Assembly (NCBI GenBank): GCA_034190875.2
Contig: CM067348.1
Location: 34,690,871 to 34,754,870 of the forward strand
Direction: 5' to 3'
Length of the DNA stretch: 64,000 nt
Source: Urechis unicinctus
Lineage: Eukaryota; Annelida; Polychaeta; Xenopneusta; Urechidae
The notes beneath the pieces were generated by a model, which was given only the letters and a program-made list of their open reading frames with translations, was not told the origin of the DNA and made no database searches. A program made the translations under genes and the position numbers. This document shows positions 55,111 through 64,000 of this stretch, one piece after another; position 1 is the first letter of the stretch; the number at the start of each line of letters is the position of its first letter.

Positions 55111-57779
55111 CGAACACCAGGGCCTGCTTCGCTTTCTCTCCCGATTCGTTGTCACTCATTTGCGTAGCCAACACACAGAATAATTTCGCTTGGTGGGATG
55201 AATAATCTATGGAACAAAGCAACCATGGCAACGTGCTTATTCAGGACCTGACGTTTCCAATCAGCTGCTTGACTCTGTAGCCACGTTATTGTGATACAAC
55301 CCAATGTCAACAGTTATGTTGCATAATTAAGCTCTCGCTACCTTCATCTTTACACAGATGGGACTATCCCCATATCTCCAGGTGCGGAATGCTATCGACG
55401 GCATTTAACCGAGGAACACTTTACCGTTATGTTATTTACTTATCCGTGAGCTACTGGATTGTATTATATCTATCCAAGCTCAACAGCATTCATCATCATT
55501 ACACATCCTCATCCAGCGATGCGGCATTATATAATTGAGCAGCATCCATGATTAATGTGACTTTGTGTATGATGATATAACCAGGCATCCCATAGCAATT
55601 AGAAGCAATGGCAGATAGAATGTGATGATTTACATGCTATAGGACAGACTGTACAGTAAACATCTGTTCGCAACTGTCCTGTTAGTGGGATGTCTACGGT
55701 TTGATGACACGTAGCTAATGGCTGCCTAGCAGCGCCTGAGAGAACTGTTAATGCACTTATTGGCTTCTATACTCTTTTTTGGCCGCAGACTTAATATGTG
55801 CACCATTCACCAGATGAGTGGCCGTGCGAAATAAAATGTCACTCCTTGAGAAAAGTCTTTTTCTGCACATACAGCTGTCTTTGTGGAGGACTGATTCGAT
55901 TGTAATATGTAATCCCAAGATGTGTAGCGATGCAGGAACGTGATATGCAGTACTATCTTAACCACATATACAAGTAAATAATGTTTATCTATGAATGTAT
56001 GATCACACCCACAATATGCATTATATAAGTGGTGTATCATCATATTCATACCGCAATACTTTATACAAATCATACCCACAATACTGTGGTGTGAAATCAT
56101 GAAATATATTTGCAGTAATATATACACTATATCTGAATTAACCTTTGGTCGTATTCATTATTCTACTACATTGCTGTCATACTGGTACCTGTTGCACCGT
56201 ATCTGTACAATATATCAGTAGAATTGACTCGACTCGCTCGTAACATTCGTGATCATTTTGATGCAGAAAAGCCGCGACGGGAGGTCGTGTGCAAATGTAA
56301 AGCAACCTGTATGCGTGTTCCGTTTACTCGCTCGACAAAATAACACTTGCATCGCGTGTACGTGGCTGCTTTATGTGACAGTGACTAGTTTAACGTTCAG
56401 CACATTAAGCCTTTTGGGTAGTTTGGGTCTCCCGGCGGGTTGACTATATTGTCCTATTTTTACGAGGCTGACGAACCATTTTATGCTTTACAAGGAGGCG
56501 CATTGCCAGTTTCGCGCATTATAAGGAGGAAAATTGAACATTTGGTGCCATTAAAAGGTCAGATACCGAGAGTTTGCTCCGCACGAAGAGCAAGACCGAA
56601 TAAATGCATCTTGAATGGCGATGCAGAAAGCAATCGCTGGTTCCTAGATGATGTCTTCCATTGATGCATGCGGCATGAACATCATAATTGTGGACTTGAC
56701 ACAGAAACGAATCCCTTATTCTGAGGCGGCAATGGATAAAATTAAAATGCATTTGTTCACAGTTGGTCTATTTTGCCTGTTGTGAATGGTAAATATTGTA
56801 AAAATCCATTATTGTACCACATCAGTCATATATACGATTATGCAGCATACCGTCTTGGTTCCATGAGGAATGTATTCATTTAAACGACAATAGCACTGAC
56901 TCAATCATGCTTTCAGTGTCATGATAGTATGTGTTGCTTCAGAAGTATATCCTCTCTCTCATCCACGGGCGGCGCGCTGCGATGTTTGTCTAACGTTGCT
57001 CATCTCTACTACAAGAAATTTGTCTCCTTAATTCGTCTAATTTGATCCGTTGCTACAATTATGTGCTGTAATACTGAATGAGATGTGAAAAGAAGTCGCT
57101 AATTGGATTTGAATCACAATACAAATACCTATTGGATCCCCGAAATGAGCGTTCCCTGGCTTTATGTCGAAACGCAGCTTTAACCATTATGGCGCGCCAC
57201 ATGTATTCGCCCCAAACATGAAGATTAGGTAAGTAAGGTGATTGACAGTCTGGAATTATTGCAGTCGTCGAATCTACCAGATAACAATTGATTTAAAGAC
57301 AAGATAGGATTAATTGCCTGTGATGTGTAATTGCCAATCCGTATATCTATAAGTATTACTCACCAAATTGCAACGACTTTGATCTCTGTGCATCAGATCA
57401 CTATATATTTGCCCACATATAAGGCAATGGCTTTTTCCGTTTAAAATCTGTTTGCGTTGCCACGGGTAAACAAGGACACGTGAAATCAAGTAACTGTGTA
57501 GACATTTTGATCACTACTATGTTATTTGAATTCAAAACAATGCAGCTAAATATACTTTGTATCCCATCCCCCAACCCCCTCTTTACTTGACTGCAAATGC
57601 ACGATTTGTTCCTTTAAATATCTGTTATAGGCGCAAATTCAACAGATCTTGTGGCTTTTTGAGCGATGCAGGCCGTACAAAACTGCAATTGAAATCGTGG
57701 CTTTCTAGACAACAATTGATTAAATCAACAAAAACAAAAATATAAACGTTGCATGCAATGGAGGTTTAACATGCGACTA
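55111..57779. other. Unique DNA, no gene supported
   Basis: A weak duplication (ATCA.ACCCACAATA) occurs at 56002 and 56068. Frames of 106 codons (55807-56127, minus) and 64-77 codons near 56.2-56.8 kb, partly on opposite strands, are unsupported. Confidence 0.45.
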
Positions 57780-58369
57780 ACAGAAGTCCTTTCAAAACGC
57801 CTTGGTGATAAAGCAATAGAGAATTCTTTAAGACTTGTCAGCTTCGTTCATGCTCTGATTAATGCGTTATCATCTCATTAGCATAATGGCAGTGGCTGCA
57901 GTGGGTGTAAATGGATGCCTTCGTTGTAGGTTATAAGATGGTATAAATCTGGTTTATTAAACACGCTCTGCTTACTTCACCCAGGATCAGATTCAAAGCA
58001 AGTGAATTGAATTGTACATCGAGTGTGCTATATCTTATGCACTCATTCTTCCCGTGTGGTTTTGAAAACCCGGAGTATCCTGCAAACTAATGTACATAAT
58101 TTCGTAAGCTTTGAAACATTGCCTGTACTCCTTATCTTGTTTCTGGATGATTACGCCCTGTTAAGGCGCATATCATATAGCAATTAACAAACAGATTTCT
58201 GATTTCCTGGACGTATATTATTGAGATAAGTAGACGTTTATATTTTGCTGGAGCTATCCGGTTGAAGAATCTGTCTGCACGTTGTGTTAAGGCGGTTATA
58301 ATGGCCGGTATGACACAGAATATGCTAAACTACTGAGCCAATGACTTTCTTCTCATGAGGGTATGAATC

Positions 58370-58475
58370 AGACATCATCATCAGCAGCAGCAGCAGTAGC
58401 AGCAGCATCACAGTAGCATCATCATCATGATCATCATTATTGCCAGCAGCAGCATTATCATCATCAGCATCCAAC
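58370..58475. repeat. CAT/CAG triplet tract at the position matching 5107-5314
   Basis: CATCATCATCAGCAGCAGCAG and related triplets. The flanks before the tract match those of the TCA tract in copy 1, so a triplet repeat was probably present before the duplication and then diverged. Confidence 0.85.
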
Positions 58476-60779
58476 GCTAAGCATTCCTCTATACTCTTCA
58501 TCAACGTCCTGACAAAGGAAAGCGACAATCGGAATTCCCGGTAAGAGAGTCGTATCTATAATTTATAAGCAATCTAATTACACAGTTGTTTGGATTCAAA
58601 TATTCCTACGCCACGCATGTCGCATGCCGACAGCGATATTTAAACTCGCTGTGTCGCATTTGCTCCGCGTGAATGCATAGGTATATTTTGTGTCATCATC
58701 CATATATCTGCTGCACAATGACATAGATATTCAAAATATTCCCGGGAATCATTTAGCATCGCAGTACTACTGCTGATGATGAGAGTGCCGCAAACCTTGG
58801 GATGATCATATATAGAGAAACGTTACAGTGGATAGAAATCCACAATTCTGAGGATAATTGATAAGTCAATTATTAGCCGAATATTTCAATGATGTCGTGC
58901 TGTTATAACGCAGTTTTAGAGCTCATCCCGCAAATTTTTTTTATCCCGTGCGCCTTGCAAATGGTTCTCTCTAAACCAAGAAAGGCAGCATGCTGCAGCG
59001 GAATGATCTCTGTATAATGTAGCAATGCAGTCCAAATTGTCGGCATTATCATTACTTATGCCATGAACCATCATTTATCGTTTCATCTTGCCCTACTTCC
59101 TCAAAAGCCTGCGAAATATAGATCCATAGGAGGATAAATCACATTTTATGGTGCTTATGCAATGCAAAATTAATATTAGCCTAAGACACTGCGAAATAAT
59201 GCAGCTACATTAGCATAAAAGCTTTTGCAGAATGACATATATGTAAGGATAATGCAACTAGAAGTCGGTACCATAACAAATAAGATAATTAAGCGGTAAC
59301 TTAAGGCCCCGCGATTATGCGGTCAAAGATGCAAGTCAATGCCGACCATGGCGGCTGGGGAATAATCAGATTAGTGCTGGATCCATTTTCTAGCGTGAAA
59401 ACAGCGGCGACAGACGAGGGTCCCCTGTTACCGGTATATCTTCTTTATTTGATTAACAAAGTGCACCCCCCTACTATCGGTCCACCCCCGGGTAAGTATT
59501 TAAACGCCCTCGCTTGGACGATGGGCTCCGGGGACAATAGGCCCCCCACATATTCTCGCCATGATTTGTGGTGGTAACGAAATATCACAGGCAGTACTTG
59601 GTATTCTAAAACCCGTAAAACTGAAATACGAATTCACTTGATAGATATTCTGTGGCACCGTTAACTAACGTCAACATCACCTTGCCAGGGTATATATTTG
59701 CCTACTTACTGCATTACCCGTAAAACATATGCTTTGTTGATTTTAGCTGAGCAATTTCGCATTGAACGTACGAGTTGTTTTGACTCGGAGGCCAAAGATA
59801 TCCCGGAACGATATGCCTCATGAAACAAAAACGCAGTAGAACAGATATAAGAAACCGGGCAACATCCTGTGACTGCAATTTAAGTATTTATCGAATTTAG
59901 CTTTCATTTATTATGAGACATTAATGCAGAATAATCAAATGTCTGATAACTTCCGTAATCAGTATGACTATTCTGGTCCCACAACTCCCCGCCGAAACAG
60001 CTCAGCGTATTTATTTATCAACCACCAGCTAAATCGCTTTTAGCTCATCGCGCTCGGGAGAGTATAAGGTCAAGCAAATTAACAGGATGTAAGCTAAACA
60101 CAACACTAGAGGTGCTGAATCGGGCCTAAGATTGTGACAAAGAGTCCTGAAATTAAAGGTCTGTCTAAAAGTTGAAGAGTGATGCACATCACGTCCAATA
60201 TTTATAAGTTGTTTGTGATTACAAGTAACACAGCATGACATCAATAATATGTGCTTTGTGTTTGTATCACTATCACGTTGATACATCCCATCAGTCGCAC
60301 CCCGCAGTATCCTGATTAATGATAAGTTATTTTATTTGTTTGTCACTATCAGTTGACACATCCCAGACGGCAGTACCTTGATTATTCATCCTTATTAATC
60401 GTTACTCATCTGCGTCATTTAGTATGCAGTATCATACTGAGGCATAGGTCTCATCAGCCACGGCGCCAGCTAATACATCCACCTGTCATATCAACCATAT
60501 ATGTCAAATATTGAATAGGTCCCACCACACAATGAATGTTAACTGGGTGACTGGATGCTGCAGTAGATCGGCTGCAACATGAGGCACCCCATGATGATGA
60601 AGGAAAGAATGTCATCCTGTCATGTTTAACTCTCTACGACATGTCATTAATAAGACAATGTTTTCCTAGTTTGTGCATAAACCAACCAGGTATTTACAAA
60701 ATGCACCATTTTGTTCACAGTCCAAATAAACAGCTAGTAAAGATGGCTATCAGTGGATGGCCTCGGCGGTATATAAATA

Positions 60780-61625
60780 AGCAGGGATCACTACTACTTG
60801 AAAGCGGAACAAGGCGGATGGGGGTTCAAGAGCTTCAGGGTTGAATACCAGGTGGCTCTAGCATCCCTGTCCAGATACGTTATAGGGAGCCTAGACCCAA
60901 TTATACTGGAAGTACGTAACGTTCTAGAGAACATTTGCGCTAAATATTACGACCGAGCGTACTGCTGCTAATCCCCAAAAGGTTTGGATGACTCAGGAAC
61001 CAGTACCGTCTACACTAGGAGAAATCCCGACAACCAAACCCCTCAGGAAGGGCCCAAAAGACAGAATGGCTGGAGTTCCGAAGGAACAAACAGCACGGAG
61101 AGTTTAGAAAGACATGCCACTCGGATGACACGTACAGATGGTTGAGGGGAGGGGATAGTTGACGCTAGGTTGGCGGCCTACATACTGGCGGCACTGTACC
61201 ACGTAACTCGAACAAGGGTACACTGCAAGAAGACAGGGGTGTACCAAGGCCCGACAACGTGCAACGTGTGCGATTCAGTATGTAGGCAGATTTAGTTCCA
61301 ACTGGCATTGGAGACGAGGCTAGTAGAAGCGCCGGCCAGGGGTAGTTGAGCAGACATGCTAGATGCAGTAGAGAACGATCAGCACAAACTCTGACAAGGC
61401 AAAATGCGTGGATCACCGATGAATACAGAGGGTTTACTATGGAACCAGATTACATTGTTAAAATTTTTGTGGGACACATAGCCAGAACGATCGAATTTCC
61501 TCCATTTATGCGAAAGGAAAAGGATGGCCGGAAACATACAGTGCACGGCGGTTCTCGCTAGAGCAGGTATAATCCGGCAGCATATAGCAAGTGAGAGAGA
61601 GAAAGGTTAACCAGGAGTGCCAAAC
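60780..61625 (+). mobile_element. LINE remnant: region downstream of the reverse transcriptase
   Basis: Broken plus-strand frames resemble the C-terminal part of a non-LTR retrotransposon polyprotein, after the reverse transcriptase. In order: YYLKAEQGGWGFKSFRVEYQ (from 60792; compare GGRGLKS-type motifs) running on through VALASLSRYVIGSLDP; EFRKTCHSDDTYRWLRGG (to 61153); after a frame change, AAYILAALYHVTRTRVHCKK with TTCNVCDS (61173-61270), matching the family's TEGFI.AAQ.QALRTR...K.I and C-x2-C layout; LLWNQITLLKFLWDT (about 61430-61475), matching its VKILWD motif; and REKVNQECQ near 61600. Several frame changes and stops show it is dead, and no catalytic YADD region is present, so it is 5' truncated. 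Clade not assigned. Confidence 0.7.
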
Positions 61626-61857
61626 GGGTGGAGGACACGGACGTCTGCCCGGGTATTGCCTTGTATATCCGTGACCCTCTAGGCATTAGATGAAAACTGT
61701 TGCCAAGAGATGCCCTATATCATGCAATATGCACCCCTGTATACCCTTAGCAACTCCATCACTTTCTTTACCACGGTGACCAACATCTATTAGACTGTTT
61801 CGTTTGACTGTTAAATTCTCTAATTTTTCTAGTGATTCAAATTATGTAACAGTCCCA

Positions 61858-62300
61858 TTTTAATTTGAAGAAGACGACGGCATAAATAAACATAGCACGT
61901 CGTACATTTGAAGAACAAAGCATATTGTGCTCTGTAAACGACTAATGTCACGGTCACTTTTTGAAGATAGCAACGCAAGTGCGCAATTTTATTTTTCCTT
62001 CTTTTAGATAAAGCAAATGATTGGCGGATTTTTCTGCTTTCGATCAATAGTATGCTCAATTCAACAGCAACGCAATTGGATGAAACAGTGGCTAATCCAT
62101 TTTCATCTAGTGTTGTAGCCACCAAGCAAATACATAGCACGTGGTAACTAATTGAAAGACAAAGCATGATGCTTAAGAAAAGCAAGGGGTCACGAACCAT
62201 TTTAAAGATGATTGTGGTGCATGTACGCAAATTATATTTCCATCTTTATCGTCAAATAAGGTAGCGAAAATTTGTCAAATCTATCAATAGCATCTCTGAT
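61858..62300 (+). repeat. Diverged tandem duplication of about 240 bp
   Basis: ATACATAGCACGT.GTA, GAA(A)GACAAAGCAT, GTACGCAA.TTATATTT and ATCAATAG(C/T)AT occur in order at about 61880-62055 and 62125-62300. The 133-codon minus-strand frame across it is unsupported. Confidence 0.7.
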
Positions 62301-62420
62301 CACTCACTTGGAATTATGGGATTCTGGTGTTCTAAATTATCATCTGATGATTTTTACCTAAATAATCCTCAATTCTTCCAGCTGAAGCAATGCAAAGAGA
62401 CAACGAAGCCGAGTTCATCC

Positions 62421-63903
62421 AGTGTTGAATTTAGCGTTACGAATGTCAACTAGCATTTTTGGACCAAACCATGATAAACATTAGATAATCTTTGTCCTGT
62501 CACACGCTAACCAATTGACAATGTCGTTCCTGCATAATGTTTAGATGTAGCTGATCTGTAGCATACATGTTAGACTTTTGAAACCGAAACATCAACTGGT
62601 TCCTAAAAAAAAGACTGAAATTCAGACAAACGTCACAATGTTGAGGAAACCACCACAACGTATTTCTACTGGTCAGGGGAGCAAATGTATAGTAGGACGC
62701 ATACAGAGGGCTGCACAGAATCATAATACAAAGGTTGCATGTTCTTTTCTTTTTATCGCCAGTAAAGATAAACTTGGTAGCCTAAAAGTTGGCCCGACTA
62801 GATATAATTATGATACCCCTATTGACATATTTGACTATATTTTCTAGCCTTGTCGGCAATCGACGATATGGCTGAAATCCTAATTATTAACATAAGAGAA
62901 CGAGCTCGTAGTAAACAGTACTGTTTCTCAACGTCTACATGATACTGGAAAAATATCTGAGTGTCCTAATAAAATGCTAAATAAAGTTCTCAAGTGAACT
63001 ATTCATATATTGTGTCATTTGTAAACGCAATCTGAGTCAACATACATGTGTATGCATTGTTTTAGATAGGTACTTCTCCCGAATAATAAAGTTTATTTTA
63101 CCATTCAGTGCTAGAAATTCATCATTTAAAAGTATTTCAAACGGGATATCCCTTCCTTGTGTCACGATGGCAGTTTTATCAAATATTGACGTTTCTGAAC
63201 ACTACCTGAATCTACCTGGTGTGATCGACTATAATTAGCAGCTATCAGTAACACAACTTGAAAGGCAATCCGTGTAGAATCCGCTAATATCACATTTATG
63301 CCATCACGCTTAAATAATTTAACAAACTTTTCAGTACGGCGACATGCCACAGACATTCGATTCAACGTAACAGACAACACATCCCATATACTTAAATCAA
63401 TTGACAATTTTTATCTCTATCGCTTGATTCACTGAAAACATGAGCAATGCAGAGTTCATTTGAAATGATAAGCAATAACTGTGTTTGAAGCCATTTAATA
63501 CGATAATCTACCTGTGACATAACCATACCCACTCCCTTCACACACCCCACCTCGTCCTTATCCAGTTGCTACGAAGAAGGAATCTGGCACCAGTATCAAC
63601 GATCGTATCAGTAGTCTATTGGTCCTTTGGTATATGTAACGTTCCTTAGGAGAAGTTGCAGAGCTAAAACCGATTGAATGTTCCCAAAGATGCCGAATAA
63701 GAAGTGCCTCAGTCGCTATAAATAGCACACCAAGGGGACAGAGATAAACTAATGTACCACAGTGTCTGTAGGTACGTCGCTGTCAACGATTGATCAAGGA
63801 GACCATCTCGCTGTTTCCGCCGGGATTAGGGAACTAGAATGGCTTTAGAACGGGTTGACATGAAAGCAGCACCAATCGTAATGGTTAAGAATGCGATCAG
63901 ACA
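62421..63903. other. Unique DNA, no gene supported
   Basis: Frames of 89 codons (62578-62847, plus) and 74 codons (62500-62724, minus) overlap on opposite strands; 81 codons at 63162-63407 (minus). No domain recognised. Confidence 0.45.
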
Positions 63904-63963
63904 ATATATATTTAACATGGATATTATGTGGATAAGTATACTACCAAAATGTTAAATATATAT
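63904..63963. repeat. Perfect 15-bp inverted repeat (hairpin)
   Basis: ATATATATTTAACAT at 63904-63918 and its exact complement at 63949-63963, with a 30-base loop. AT-rich; could be a tiny inverted-repeat element or a cruciform. Confidence 0.75.
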
Positions 63964-64000
63964 AAAACGAGTATATCTAGGCATGGTATATATATCGTTA

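Larger units (their letters stand above)
57780..62420 (+). repeat. Long collinear duplicated block, copy 2 (partner at 4540-11520)
   Basis: Carries the same ordered patches as copy 1 but is shorter. It lacks the TA islands of copy 1 and instead holds a LINE remnant at about 60780-61625. Similarity is highest at 57860-58290, 58600-58760, 59560-59670, 60412-60520 and 62359-62415. Between 60520 and 61745 the two copies do not match, as expected from separate insertions after the duplication. Confidence 0.8.

Overview
This is a eukaryotic, almost certainly animal, non-coding window. It is AT-rich (about 60% by eye) and has no long open frames, no operon-like gene spacing and no rRNA or tRNA gene that I can recognise. 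Most open frames are by-products of repeats, for example the (IY)n peptides in TA tracts, the poly-D peptide in a TCA tract, and frames kept open because a minisatellite period is a multiple of three. The dense unrelated minisatellites, long TA tracts, common CpG and one eroded LINE suggest an invertebrate, perhaps marine. That is inference; no marker fixes the species. The window could be intergenic or a very large intron.

Layout. 0-4.5 kb: 24-, 50- and 18-bp minisatellites in unique DNA. 4.5-11.5 kb: the first copy of a long collinear duplicated block, whose diverged partner lies at 57.8-62.4 kb; this copy carries a TCA tract and several hundred bases of TA repeats. 11.8-16.2 kb: a fragment with a relative at 27.6 kb, two long TA tracts and an unbroken run of 50 C. 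16.2-22.6 kb: nested tandem duplications, made of diverged flanks around a 53-bp array and then two nearly identical copies (1.76 and 2.52 kb), the second holding 48-bp and 36-bp arrays that the first lacks. 24.3-25.0 kb: 39-bp array. 28.2-28.9 kb: 44-bp array. 29.2 kb: TA tract. 30.0-30.7 kb: two hairpin-forming sequences. 33.6-36.5 kb: small tandem duplications and a 48-bp array. 36.5-45 kb: mostly unique, with one possible membrane-anchor exon on the minus strand at 41.8-42.3 kb. 45.4-55.1 kb: arrays of 36, 37, 36-40, 63, 33, 41 and 42 bp with a TA tract and a C-rich tract. 57.8-62.4 kb: second copy of the long block, with a LINE remnant inside it. 62.4-64 kb: mostly unique, ending in a hairpin.

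I find no set of genes working together. The interesting content is architectural: repeated local duplication at scales from about 18 bp to about 7 kb, and a pair of collinear non-coding blocks 53 kb apart whose similarity is concentrated in short patches. Similarity statements come from reading by eye, not from alignment software.
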